64,000 nucleotides of DNA from Rhodamnia argentea. Its lineage: Eukaryota > Streptophyta > Magnoliopsida > Myrtales > Myrtaceae. The position numbers were made by a program, and so were the translations under genes. Positions within the stretch are counted from its first letter, which is position 1. The number at the start of each line of letters is the position of its first letter. Shown here one piece after another: positions 1-13,052 of this stretch. The notes under the pieces are model-generated. The model ran no database searches, was not told where the DNA came from, and saw only the letters and a program-made list of their open reading frames with translations. Location: positions 23,938,934 through 24,002,933 of the forward strand of contig NC_063151.1 of NCBI RefSeq assembly GCF_020921035.1. The letters are read 5' to 3'.

Positions 1-206
1 GCAACTAATACCACGAATTCACATCCATCCCAGTTGCCATTGCCGTAGTGGAGGCTAAAAACACTTTGGGCCGCCATCATTATCCAAGTCAAGATCTTCT
101 CCGAGCACCTTGGAAATGGCCACTCTACAAGGTCTCTTCGCCCCCAATTTTCACCTCTTCACTCCAATATCAGGTAATACAAACATTGTACAACTACCTT
201 GCAAAG
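1..206 (-). other. Downstream flank / probable 3' UTR of the SCYL2 gene
   Basis: The sequence lies just past the SCYL2 stop codon (TAA at 207-209 on the minus strand). No coding signal is seen; part is presumably 3' untranslated region. Confidence 0.4.
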
Positions 207-3200
207 TTACAGTAGATCTAACAGGGACGGCTGTCCAGAGGCCGATTTAGTAGGATTTGACCGAGAGGTTGACGTCAAACCTCTCCCTCTGCCTCTGCCA
301 ACTGCAGTTGATGGTGGTGGTGCAAGTCTAGGTGCAGTCTGTTCACTCTTGTTGGAACCAAAGATGGATCCAATATCAGCTGGTTTCTTATCAAGATTAA
401 AGCTAGAGTTCATATTTCCCTGACTCTGTTTTAGATAGCCTATAGAATTCTGGGAACTAACACCACCATTTTGACCACCACCAATTGAAGCAGAATTACC
501 TACACTGGTTCTCGAAGGCTCAACAGAATTTTGACTGAAGGCCCAGTTGCTAGTCTGGAAATTCGTCGTGTTTGACATACTCATGACAGCAGAGCCATTC
601 AAAGATGTTGCCACAGTGCCACTTTTTGAAGACCCAGAAAAATTTTGGGAGCCACTAGGACGTGGGGGCCAGTCAGCAAAAGGGTCAATATCATCAAAAG
701 TCAAAGTAGATGATGCCCCGACATCCATTTTTTTCTCCGCCTCATTTGAATGGGGCTTAACACTCAATGATGTCCGTGGAGGCCATTCCACATCAGCTAC
801 TGGGGTGCATGTTGTGATTGTTTGCTGGCTAGATGCTGCAGATGGGATGGAGGAAGGCATTTGCAGAGGAAGCACTTGCGCGGGTTGACTGCTGGAAATT
901 GGAGGTACAGTGATGCTTGGGGAATTTTCGGTTGCGGGTCCCTTGGCTGTTGGACCCCAATCTTCATCCCAAGAAGAGGACTTCTTCATGGTAGAAGCGA
1001 CAGTACCGCTTGCTTTGCTGTTGGTTTGGGACCGCAGGCCATCTGCCACGAAAGATGACTTGACTTCAGTACCAGAATCACCAACAGAAACTCCTCGCTT
1101 TTCTTCTATCTTCCTGTGACATGGCATAAACATAACAGAATAAACGAATGACAATACATCAGCAGAAGAGAGCAAGAGAAGGGAGAGTCCTGATACTAAA
1201 GCTATACCTTAATATATCCTTTATGAAGAGCATATACTTGGCGAAGTGTTGGACATTCAATTGTTGTGCAGTGAGAAGAGGTATAAGTAATGGAAGGACA
1301 TGCTCTGCAGCAAATTCTACTCCATACTGAAAGCAGCATAGTAATAGTCACTATAAGAAAGAGAACTTTCTACTTTATCGTAAACCCAACAACGACACCA
1401 AGAAACACAAGTATTTGTAAAAGGGCATTTTGAACAGGGGCTGCAAATGCAAGCTCTTACCTGCTTAAGCATCAAGTTAGCAACTCCAAGAGTACACATG
1501 AGCGTAGGAGCAGAACGGTCAACAGCAGTACAACGTTGAATTGTCTGTAAAATTTCAAGGGTAGCTTGCTTGTCGAGCTTAGGAATTAAATCCCCTAAAC
1601 ATAGCAAAGCATTGACTCTCACCTTCCAAAAGAAACAAAACAAGCATCAAACTAAATTTGAAAGATGAGAATCAGTAGACTTCATGCACATAAGATAACT
1701 CTCCAGCATCTAAAATATATTCCAAGAACATGTACGCGAATATACGATTAAACAAGATTGATGGATTATTTATCATCAGACATGGGCAGAAGCATCATTG
1801 ATTTTAGAAGCAATCAGAATCTAAATAAAGAAGATGAGAACAAGAAGACAGACAGCCACCAAAGCAAAAGTGCAACTGAAACTTTACCACTTGACTGAAA
1901 GTGAAAGACGTCATACTAAAGGCGGACAATCACTGTACAAATCTCTAACCTACCATGCGTCAAAAAGTCGAGGTAACCCAGATAAAGACAGAAAATAACA
2001 CGCGGTAATCAAGGTGAAAAAAACTTAGGAAATGGTGAGTTTCTGATTCACATGAAAACTGTAGAGTCATGAAAATCGTTGAGTCAGCCCCTTTGTACCC
2101 TTCCAATGAATACTTCATTTAATACTCCACAGAAAATGAAGTTCGTGAAAGAGTCAATATGCTGATTCCAGATAAAGCAAACAATATATTGGTGACAACT
2201 TCCCAATGATCTGAGTCTGACCACAGGCTATTGTAAAGGATGCATATTAGACGTACATACCGCAGCAACAGTCGTTTTAAGCGCCAAGCCATGAACTCGA
2301 GGCAAAATTGCTTGCTTGACTAGCTGCATAAAATTGCAAGAAATTAGCACCTACAGTGAAGAGCATCAATGCTGCCAAAAAACATCATCAATAACTGTTC
2401 ATGAAGTTCTGTATCAACATCACCTTTATCCCAAACTAGTTGGGGTCGGCAATCAATGAACCCAAAAATAAATAAAATAAAAGCAAGACCGATCGAGGGA
2501 AAAGAAATAATTATATAAAAAATAAAAATATATAAATATATAGGAAAAAACGGACTAAAAAGGACAGTCTGGAACATAAGAATTCTGCCCCTCCACAATG
2601 CCAATAGCTTTTATCTACTCCGTCCTAAGACAAACCGTACGCCAATCTATTTCTCACTTCATCAAATCTTGTTTTACTACTTTTCCCCAGGTAAGTTTCG
2701 GCCAACCTCTTCCTTTCTTCATGTCATGCTCTCGGTAACAAACATTCATGAAGTTCTATATACACAGGAAAAATAGTTGACCAAAGCAAAGGACAAATTC
2801 CGCTATTAGTTGATGAATGTTCGTTAAAACCCAACATCTATTGCTTTTAGCAAAAAAATCTCCACTTCAAACGGTGCATAATTCTACACCAAAGAAGCAC
2901 CATAATGGAACCAAATCAAAAATTCTATAGATGCTAGCATGCCAGCCAAGATCCATCACATAGAGCTTTAGTGAACCCTTCTGAGCTCTAAACATAGAAT
3001 CTGTTTGTTTTTCTAATTAATGCCACATCTAGCTAGACGGGTAATAGAGAGGTCTACGGACTTCTGATTGTGTAGTGAGCCACATGGAAATTAAGTCGAG
3101 AAGGTGATCAATTTTTTTTTTTTTTATAACCGAGGTATCCGAGCTAGCTTGCGCGCACCTCGACTATTCCACGGGAGAAACCGGCAACCCACCACCATGG

Positions 3201-6200
3201 CCCCTCACTTAAATTACAGGTGCTCGGTTGGGAAATCGAACCCGGAACAAGTGCACCTAACCATACAATCCCAATTGCGCCCTAACCAACTGAGCCACCC
3301 ATGGGTGGGTCAGAAGGTGATCAGTTTAATGTCTAACTTTTCAACTTTCCATTTTGAAGAGGACATAAGATCACGGTCTGGCTTGACCCAAGGGCTTGTT
3401 CAATTGGACTCTGATATTTCTAATTTCTTCTTCACTACGGAAAATAAAGAAGCTACATGAGCTGATTGCTTGAGTAAAGCTGGTGCGAGCATACTTGGTC
3501 CTCCTGAAGCCCATGTAGAAATAACAGGAAAAATCTATTCAATGTTCCACTTAACAATGTTTAAAATTATGTGCCGCTATTTCGTGAAAAGTGAGAACAT
3601 CTACTATTCCTCTGGACCTATACTATCCAAAGTCTAATGCTTCTCTCTATATTTCCAGATCAACCTTTCCAAGCCCCAAACTTCAAATGTACCAAAAGTA
3701 GGAATAATGCAATCCATGTATGAGAGATAGGTTTGCTTCACCCAACAGCAGCCTCATTTACTAATATTGTCAATAGTCAAAACATCTTTCCCGACGACCT
3801 CCAAAGCATATTAAAAGAGCTTGGGAATTTTTCATAGAAGGAAAATTAAAATGGACTATAAACGAACCAAGTGACTCATGAGCTACTCAAGAATCACCTG
3901 TCTATTGCTTGAACTCAATTCGATTCTTGTCTTAGAACTCGAGGTTGATAAGGCTTGACTCGAGTAGTAGAATTTTATATAGAAATTTATGTGTTTCATT
4001 TGTAAGTATTACGAGCAGCTAATGACTATTTTTTTTCAAGTTTAGATGATATTTTAAGAATTTGAGTTCAAGCTCGAGACTCAGTTCAAGCTTAAAATGA
4101 GCTTAGATAAAAATAAAAATAAAAAAATATTACAGTAGAGTCCAGATGAGTTTGAGCTTATAAGAAAACTTAATCGAGTCCATCGAGCTTGTGAAAACAA
4201 AGCTTGAGGCAAGTATCGACCTGTGCATACTAGAGACAAGCCGAGCTTGAGTATCAAACTGCCATGACTCGACTCATCTATTCCCCAACAAGACTCCAAA
4301 ATGCCATGTCCAATAGATATCCATATGCATAAAACGTCATGACTTCTAGCATAAACAGGAGTAAACTAGTCGAACAATAGTTTAGATATTAGTGGATCAT
4401 GCAAGGACAGAAGATCATAGGTATGAGTAATCTTATTAGGAAAATATATGATGAAACAGCAAGAAAATGGCAAAGAAAATGCTATATAACAAGCAAGGAG
4501 TTACTAAGAAGCATCATTTTACAAGTGTAGATATATTGCCTGAGACTTTTCCTAAAGTGATGTAGCAACTTCCATTGTAAGAATTTTCCTAAAGTGATGC
4601 AGCAACTTCCATTGTCCAAACAACCACTTTTCTTTCATTCCCAATTTCATATCAGACAAGGCTATGTGCACGCGACATTGCAAAGAAGCTTTAACAAAAG
4701 TTTAACACCAGTAGCACTGTCCCTCAGAGTAAAGAGGTAATTACCGAAATATCAAGCTGCTTGGCAACATATGCAGATTTTTTCAGGACTTCCTCTTGTA
4801 TGCGGGCATCAGTATCGTCATAAGCTCGAACCAATAATGGCAGGACATGAGATATTAACTGCTCCTGACTAGTCTACAATAACATTCAGGCCAATGTCAT
4901 GATCACTAACATTGGATATAAGGCATGTACATGATAGCAGAAATTAAGGTACACAAGTAGCACTGTTCCTAGGAAAACCTAATATGGATGGGCAGTATTT
5001 ATTGATGCATCTGAAAAAACAGAACTCACAATCCCTAGGTTGCATAAGAAATAACTTGAATTTTCGTCAGTCCACACATACTAATTTGATAGAGTCAACA
5101 AGTAATTTAACTAATCCTGTTGGGACTGGAAAGCCAGCGTCTAAGAAAGGCTATAATTTGCATGATTTTATTAGCACACGTTAGGCCTGCCCACTTCGAA
5201 AGTTGAAAGAAATCTAGTCATAGCTGAAGCAACTGAAAGCAACTAATTTGTTATCGACCGTTAACAGAAAAAAAAAAAAAAACAAAGATCACACTAAATT
5301 TATCGGTAACAGACTCCCTCGTGAAAGGATGTTGGAGCAGTTGAACAATAAATTCAAACTACTACTTTGAACACCCAGCAGCAATGTTTAGAAAAAAGAT
5401 GTCCTTCACACAAATCCCAATAACAGTTTAAGCAAGTTAAAGACCTGATTTTATGGTAACTCATTGCGTTTAGTTAACTGATGATGCTTGAAGTGGAAAG
5501 GGCAGTACAAAGTAAAGGAACCCAAGCAACTAAAGAGATATATGGGCAAACCAAAAGAACTGATTCATCCAAAATTGAAGGGAAATGGCTTGTATATATG
5601 TACATATGTCTTCCTAGTTTCTCCACCCAGAAAATGCCACTTAATTTGGAGGAGGAAAAACATCAGAGATCTTTCATACAGTTTCTTCCAATCTCTTTTC
5701 ACGGCAACCAAACCAGTTGACAAGCCAGAGGTTAATCCAGTTATGACAGTTATTATCATCTCCAACCAACACGAGAAGCTTCTCTTCAATGTACAATATG
5801 TTAGAGAAATCTCAGCTCCCCCATTTCACTTAAGCAATTACCTTGTTGATAATTAGGTCTGCGCACTTCACGAGCAGTAGCAGTGTCTCACCAGAAGCAG
5901 AACTGAGGACAGGAACAAGTGCTGGAAGCGTAGATAACTCGAAATCATTTTTATCCTACAAAAGGAACTGACAATGTCTGAGAACATAAACTATCTAATA
6001 AATCAAGGCCTTCACCACATATACTTCGGCAAAAGCCAACATCCAACTAGAGAGGATATACGCACGCACGCACGCACGCATGGCACTTAGCATAAATTCA
6101 TGTTTACCCTTGCATAAACAAACACAAACAACCATACAAGGGAATGCAAATGCTAGCGATGGTGTAAGTGTCGGCAGGGTCCAGAATTCTGGCAACCCAA

Positions 6201-9200
6201 GACATAAAAATACAAAGACTGGGACAAGCTATATGGGTTATGATCCTAGACCCAAAGGAGGTTTAAAGTCTATCCTTAAATAAAGCCAAGCTGCAGAAAC
6301 TATGGTTGTTCCTTCAGGCTGGTCCTATCTGGTACAAAGCGACAGATTAATCCAGAATCCAGAAAGCCAGTCAAGATTCCAACGACTTATGTTAGTTTTA
6401 ACTAAAACTATCCTTCAGAGCAGTGTACATTACTGATTTTGTGCCATTGTCCTATGTAAAGTTGGAAATTCTTCCATTTGGCTCTACAAAAGACACGAGG
6501 ACAGAAGTTCAACATTCAGTAAGTCTCTGGTCCTCACAAAACTCTCATTCTACTTTTTAATTCACTGAGGTATCTCTTCTCCAAAAATAATCATTATGTG
6601 GGAAAATAAAAGAGAAACAAGAAATTTCACTTTGCCAACTCAATGATTATGATGATTTCTTCTTCTCTTCTGCACTAGATAGAAGGGTATACCTTTAGAC
6701 AAATCTAGGCCTTATTCCTAGGAGTTTTTCTATATTTAACTGTTCAGTTCTCAATCCTGCACCTATTCTCCCAATATAAATTTACATAGCAGGATGCGAC
6801 ATCTAAAACTAAGGCTCTCATCTTCTTCAGACATTTTGAAAATATATTGCAGAAACAGAGAGACCAACATTTTCGATCATGTATAGTATGTGAAACAAAT
6901 TGCATCAACACTCTACTCTAGGTTCGTGGTGAAAAAACTTATTGGCTTTTCACTAAAACATGATCTTTTCCCAAAAGAAAAAAAGAAAAAAAAATAATTC
7001 TATCCATCTATTCAGAAGATTGAGGTGCAAAACAAATATAGTCAGAATATTTGAAATGAAAAGATCTAAGCAATCTATTTACTGTGCCAGTTAAGCGAAA
7101 ATTATTACTCGCAAAGTAAGAGAAACGAGGATTATTGCAGATAGTTGTTTGCTGGCAAAAGGACACCTCAAGTGCTAATATTTGTGTACGGCGCTCATTT
7201 TGGTGCCAATATTTTTTTCTTTCGGATCACTTAAGTGCTAATTTTTTTGAAAAATGATTATTTGAGGGCCAACTCCTGTGAGCATCGCCAGAAATATTAC
7301 ATGGCGTCTACGTGGCTCGCCGGAGGATCCCAGTCAACAATACAAAAAAGCCAAAAACTAACAAAAAAATTCCATGTAATATTAAAAAACTAAAAAATAA
7401 GCTAAAAATTACAAAAATTAAAGAAAAGGAAACACAAGTTGCAGTGGCGAGGGCTTGCACAGCCCTCGCCACTGTGCAAAGAAATTTTTTTTATAGTTTT
7501 TCAACTTATTTTTTCAATTAAATATAAAAAAATTTCTAAAAAAATTAGCTTAATTTATAAAAGTCAGTCCACATGGACAGACTTTTCTAAAAAAATTTTG
7601 CCACATGGAATTATTTTTAAAACAAAAAAATGGCACACAGACTGCCTTTTCTAATAGAAAAATCCACATAAAATTAAAATAATTAATTAAAAAAAAGCCA
7701 AGTGGACTGTTTGGCGGGAGTTTCTCGCTGTTGAAACTTAAGTGATCGTTTTTTCTCCGATTTGGCACTTAAGTGTGCCGGCGAAAATATTGGCACCAAA
7801 GTGAGCGCTATACGCAAATATTGGCAGTTGAGGTGTCTTGAGGTGTCCTTCTGCCCTACTTGCCTATGTCATTCATAGCTTTACGAAATTAACTCGTTAT
7901 AGGTTTTGGTAGATTCCCATTGTAAATGAAGAGCTAAATCTTTCAGTTGAGGTTGAATGTGCCCCCGTCTTAATTATTGTTTCACAAAAATCAAATCTAG
8001 CTTCATCAGAGGAACAGATAAGTCAAATTCTCCATTAATCATTTTTTTGGTTCATAAAACTTCACTTTTGAAGGAAAATAAAGACTTCTACCCTCATTTC
8101 TTTTCTTTTATGTATGCAAGAAAAGTTACAGAAAAAGCAGCCAATCTGTAAACCTAGCATGTAATCCTTGCTGTACAACATTTGTTCCTAAAGTTAAAGA
8201 CTTAGGCCAAGTACCTGAGACTCTGCTATTGTAAGAACCATGGGTAGTATCATTGGTTGCATCACCAGATTCCGAAGTTCAGCACAAAGTGGTGGCAGTA
8301 CCTGCATGAAAATAATCGAAAATCTTTATTCAGTCAAGAAGAAGGAAAAGGACGCATAAATCTAGAGCCAAATTACAGAAAACTAGAGTTGAAAACCAAA
8401 GGGCTAGATGAACTTGAAATTCTTTATCGTGTTACACTAGAATGTAGTATATTCAACGAAACAGACTGCTGACAATGAAAAGTTTGTCCCCAGCCAACCT
8501 TTCTCCCCTCTTTGTTTGCTATCAGACCAATAAGAAGAAGTTTGTCCAGGGCTATGACCCACCATAGTTTTACTTCTGTTTCTATTTACTCAAATAACCG
8601 CATCTAGGTTCTGAATTGATCAAGTTATCGACTGTTTTTCTATTGACAAGATACAGGGACTTCATTAAAAGGAAATGTCACCACAGTAGACAGGAACTGA
8701 ATTGCCCATCATTCAGAAGATTCATAATAATAAAGGACATTTAACACATCAAATAAAATCCTTCTTGGGCTTTATTCAAAGAGAATTAATCAAATCATGT
8801 ATCCCTTGTAGCAGAAAATTTGAAAAGCAGACACACATGTATCCTCCATTTACATCTGAATAGCCAAATTCAGAATAATTATTGGGATGGGACACCGTAT
8901 CAGGTGAACAACACGATTCATTGCTATTAGCAGTATATACATAATGTAAAGGGAACTGTCTCATTAAAATAACATTAATTAGTTGATGAGTTGGGAGTTA
9001 ATCGACAAATGTATACAGAGAATTATAGAAGTCAAAAATATAATAGCAGTCATTGATGTATTTTATGTTTTTTAACAACCAAAAAAATATCAAACCTTAT
9101 ACCGCAAAACCCGAGAATCAAAATCTTTCCACATATCTGATAGTGCTTTCAGAAATTCAGATTTCTGCATATTGTCTCTTTCCTGCAGGAACACAAGATT

Positions 9201-12200
9201 CATCATGATTTGTCTATATTAATTATCCAGCCAAGAGTGAGTTGACAAAATACTATAACTATGCATACCAGCATGTGGTCAAGGAAGCGAAGAGCTCTCA
9301 ACCTCGTGTCATCTCGAAAAAATGGAGAACCTGCCAAAAAAGGAACTTGAATCTTAAATAGTTAAAGAAACAGATGTCATTATCAAACATACAAACGAAG
9401 GATATGAAGTTCATCTAAGCTGTAATTGAACAAAAAACCATGTCCTTCATCATTTTTTTTTTAAGTAAAGGAAGGAAAATCTAAAAGAAGCTCCGCTCCT
9501 TATAATCCACGTTGTCAACAGCTACCTATTATCTCTAACTCTGCTGCTCCCAGCTTCAATAGAATTACATATGGCCAATCACCCCACTTCAAGCCAAAAT
9601 GCTTCTTCATCCCTTAATTACCAAGAACTCACCCTATAGTCAAACTGTAAGTTCTAATTCTGTTTTTCTTCCAAGGAGTTTCACTTTATAACTGGTCTCA
9701 TCTTGTGGAAGAAGAACGTAAAATTATTAAGAAGAGAAACAGAGAATCAGAAACTAAAGAGAAGACCTCTGTTCTCATGGTTAATAGGACATCTCTCCTT
9801 GGGGTTATGAGGACCTTCAAGATGGACAAGGAATAACCCGAGAATTTAGCCATCAATTCAAAACTACCATTCCCTTCACGTACCAAACTGAATATACAAG
9901 ATATCTAAGCCGTACCAACTGCACAGCTTAACTAATGACCAGAAACCATAAAGTGAAGATCAATTAATTGACTTTATTAGCCACTAAGTTGTCTCTTCAG
10001 ATTTGTAAATCGCCCCTTTTTCACTAATACAGAATCAATCCACAAAACAACATCAAGTAAGGACCTGTGAAATCAAGTGCGGTAGGCCTGAAAGATTCAT
10101 TTGCTGAAAGCATTCTGTGCAAGTCAGGAACTAACTCAGGAGGAATAGTTGAGAAAGCTTCCTTTGATAAGTATGTCAACGTATTCGTATACTGCACATA
10201 GCACACCCAAAGCAAAATGCCTCAGTAGAACACCATATATCGAGAGACGTCCCATAGAAATATGTTTGTCCACCAATACCCCTATACAGCCGCACAATTG
10301 GGTGATATTAGATAGAAGGACAAGCCCAACGTTTGATAGAAAAGTACCATTTTGACATTGTTATGGCAGTCGAACAAAGGCTTGCGAGCAATTAAGTGGT
10401 AAGCAAGGCATCCAAAACTAAATATATCAGAAGCATGCCCAGCTGAAGCTGTTTTGCTCCGGACCAGTTCAGGAGCAGTGTAATTGAGTGATGGCTGCAA
10501 GGGCAGTACAGAATCCTCAACATCATATTCCTGCATGATCATCACAAAAGCTGGCATAAGTAATCAAACTGCCATCATTCTAATATCCGCAATAACATAC
10601 TGAACAAAATGCAAGAATTGTGCTGCACACAACTGTCATGACTTGAATACAAGAGAATTTTCAGTCTATCTCCACAGGTTTCCATCATTAAGTACAAGAT
10701 CGAGAAAGGTAGGCTTAGCAAGAGGACAAGAATCAAATAGGGAGAAACTAAAAAAAACACAATCAGCCACTAACTAACAGTCAAGATTCAGTAGAATCTT
10801 CATGAATAAAGGAAAAAGATAAGTAACTTTCACCAACATCTATTGTGAGATCAAATAACAAGAAAAGGAACGTGCAACGGTTATGTCTCGAGGAATAGAG
10901 AGATGAAAACAAAGTCATTCTTTTTCACTCGTCGTCTTATTGAATTATCCACGTACAGAATAATGGAAGGGTTGCAGATTAGATGAATCTCCCGAGGCCT
11001 GGTCTGAGGAAATGGCAAAACCAAATCCGCCAAGCTTCCAAGCTCCACTTGATGTAATAAGCACATTCTGCAAAAAAAAATTTCTTCCAGCGAATTACTT
11101 ATGCATGTCCAAAAACCCATCTACTCGTCTTCAAAAAAAGAGCGAAATTACATGATTTCACTTAAAAGTGTAGAAACATCAACCACTAAAGGAAAAGACG
11201 GATTTTTTCTACATAAAGGGGGAAAATATTGAGTTGCGAGTGCAAATACCCTGGAAAGCATCATGAAGACGGTATGACAAGAATTTTAGGGAACGTAAAG
11301 TTGTACAATTAGGTAAAGCCCTTCATGTCTAACATAGAGGGCAACTATCATGTCACTAAATAGTGGTGACAAGAAATAAACATGCACCCAAGCAAAGAAG
11401 AAGACAGCACTCAGCTAAAAGATCCTCTTAGCTCCAGTATTAACAATGAAGCATAACAAATTAGTCGTATTATGTGATCCAAGACAGAAAGAAATAACTT
11501 AACACTACACTATGTTTCTCTTCCAATGATCACTAAGGCAAGTTCAGGGAAAAGACATGGTGCCCAAAGAATTAACCTCTGGTGATATCGACCGATGTAT
11601 GAGACGTGCATTATTGTGGAGAAAGTCCAGCGATTCCGCTATTTGTAGCAAACCGTGCTTCACCTCTAACAACCCCATCTCCTGCAAAGAAGACACGTAT
11701 TGACTAACTTAAAAGAACATAAACCTGAATGAATAGAAAGACATGAGACACCAAGCCCCTCCACATTTTGCAATTCTTGGCACCAATATCCTCAAATTTA
11801 CATCCACACCTCTACAGATCCTAGCTGATACTCGTAGGAACTTAGAGAAGCTGAGCCAAAAACAAGGGGTTATGGACATCAATATGCTTTCTTAAATAGC
11901 AGTGCTCCATCCAAAAGCAGAAGTTTCTTGTAAGAACAAATTGAAGATAATAATAGCCATCCTCAGAGAAGACATTATGCATTAAATGAAAAAAGCACGT
12001 GCAAAATGTCATTAGAGAAGTCCCATAAACATAGTGGGTTCCTAATTTGCCTCCCCATCTGAGCCAAGGAAATAGTCTTCCTGGACTATTTGAGGCATTC
12101 ACCCTACCCTCTCCTGAACCAAGATTAACAGGAGGCTTGTGCACCAGACACGCTCCTTCTAGTTCAATTTCCGTAAATATTCCTATCAAATTACTATTCA

Positions 12201-13052
12201 CCTTACCCTCTCCCAAACCAAGATTGAAAGGAGGCTTGCACACTAGATACGCTCCTTCTAGCTCAATTTCTGTATGAATTCCTATCAAACTAGTTATCGG
12301 AAAGAGGTCCTATCTGAGTCGGACCAATGTGAACTATGTAATCAGTTTAATCAATACTGAGGATCACCAAAAACAAACTAAGTATAAGGTCAGGCGAGCA
12401 AAACCTAACAATGGTTGCAGGAAGCAAGTTTCGGAGACATGAGTAAATATGACAACGCCTCTAATTGTCGAAGCACGTAAAATGCAATGAACGAACGCGT
12501 TTACACTGTCGCCGACAACTGAATAAGAAATGAGGAGAATTTGACAAGAACACGGACCATGCCCTTAAGCTCCTTAGGAACCTTGGGAACATTCTCCAAA
12601 TTGCCCAGCCCATTGGCGACAGACGCGAACAGGGGTTCGGTAACCATGGCCATGGCATACTTGCCCTCGTCCAGCGCCTGCACAACGTGGACCACCCCCG
12701 GATGCCGGAGGCGCACCAGCCGCGCAGCGTCCGCCCGAACTATATCCAAGAAGGCGTCCTCCGCGGCCTTGGATAGCCCGGCGCGCGCGCGCGCCTCGGA
12801 GAGGACGCGCTTGTCGAGGACCCAGACGCAGACCTGGGGGTACTGGTGGGCGCGGGCGGAGTCGCGGGAGGCCCTGGCGGAGTAGAGCTTCCAGGCGAGG
12901 GCGGGGCCAGCGGAGCCGATCTGGTCGATGAGCTCGTAGTCCTGGAGGGGCTTCGGGCCGGCGACCTCCTGGACTGTCGTCTGCACAGTCTTCTCGATCA
13001 CGGCGCTGGCCTTGGCGAGGGCCTGGGTCAGGGTCTTCATGTTTAGAGCCAT
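207..13052 (-). CDS. SCYL2: SCY1-like pseudokinase (SCYL2 family), 14 exons, 916 aa
   Basis: SCYL2/CVAK104 proteins are clathrin-associated pseudokinases of the trans-Golgi/endosomal trafficking route. Exons in coding order: 12558-13052, 11577-11681, 10957-11067, 10348-10530, 10065-10191, 9269-9330, 9096-9182, 8215-8301, 5842-5955, 4745-4873, 2261-2323, 1461-1622, 1208-1326, 207-1113. All introns read GT-AG and the exons sum to 2751 nt. The kinase-like fold spans about residues 37-341: IGSAGPALA replaces the Gly loop (45-53), HRS replaces HRD (194-196), and GFG replaces DFG (214-216), so catalysis is unlikely. A HEAT-like helical region follows to about residue 620. The low-complexity tail carries [12 protein letters not shown] (a DPF adaptor-type motif), a GRGRGRG patch, and ends SLLDLL, which resembles a clathrin box. 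The start [10 protein letters not shown] is the family N-terminus. Introns 8 and 10 exceed 2 kb because of insertions. Family assignment is firm; partner binding is inferred from the family. Confidence 0.93.
2425..2760. repeat. Possible non-LTR retrotransposon 3' remnant in SCYL2 intron 10
   Basis: The stretch begins with CCCAAACTAGTTGGGGTCGG and later has GGCCAACCTCTTCCTTTCTTC. Both resemble a widespread plant repeat that I associate, from memory, with RTE-like LINE 3' regions. No reverse-transcriptase coding is visible, and both ends are unclear. Confidence 0.3.
3099..3323 (-). mobile_element. tRNA-derived SINE with 12-bp target-site duplication
   Basis: Read on the minus strand, the element starts near 3311 with a tRNA-like head. 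It has an A box TGGCTCAGTTGG (3286-3297) and a B box close to GGTTCGATTTC (3232-3242). A non-tRNA body follows and ends in GGTTATAAAAAAA (3111-3127). The body is about 201 bp (3111-3311). It is flanked by perfect 12-bp direct repeats AGAAGGTGATCA at 3099-3110 and 3312-3323. The head, the A-rich tail and the duplication together define a SINE, resembling Au-type plant SINEs. It lies in intron 10 of SCYL2, in the same orientation as the gene. Confidence 0.88.
4547..4620. repeat. 37-bp tandem duplication in SCYL2 intron
   Basis: TTTTCCTAAAGTGATG followed by (T/C)AGCAACTTCCATTGT occurs at 4547 and again at 4584, with one mismatch in the aligned part. This is a recent two-unit local duplication in intron 10. 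Confidence 0.8.
5842..5955 (-). CDS. SCYL2: SCYL2 exon 9 (example of an exon absent from simple ORF views)
   Basis: This 114-nt exon encodes 38 residues beginning [19 protein letters not shown], part of the helical repeat region. It follows a TAG acceptor and precedes a GTAATT donor. It is listed separately because it sits about 2.2 kb from exon 8 and would be missed without splice reasoning. Confidence 0.85.
6060..6079. repeat. (CGCA)n microsatellite
   Basis: About five CGCA units lie in SCYL2 intron 9, directly followed by TGGC. Confidence 0.85.
7154..7855. mobile_element. TIR element (MITE) in SCYL2 intron 8, family 'ggcaaaaggacacc'
   Basis: The left end GGCAAAAGGACACCTCAAG is mirrored by the right end, which reads GGCAGAAGGACACCTCAAG on the minus strand. 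The similarity continues for about 100 bp, for example GGCGCTCATTTTGGTGCC on the left against AGCGCTCACTTTGGTGCC on the right. The centre holds a perfect 14-bp-arm hairpin at 7442-7474 (CAGTGGCGAGGGCT / AGCCCTCGCCACTG). No transposase is present. A related copy is at 54401. I could not define a clear target duplication. Confidence 0.75.
12097..12294. repeat. 99-bp imperfect tandem duplication in SCYL2 intron 1
   Basis: Units 12097-12195 and 12196-12294 both begin ATTCACC(C/T)TACCCTCTC and are about 85% alike. The period is a multiple of three, so on the minus strand both lie in one open frame (11842-12288). That frame shows a repeated 33-residue pattern (IEIELEGA.LV.KPP.NLG-like). Confidence 0.85.

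Noticed and set aside
3880-4300. Repeated GAGCTTGAG/CTCGAG words suggesting a tandem array
   Set aside because: The words recur irregularly without a fixed period. They may be a decayed dispersed repeat, but I cannot define it.
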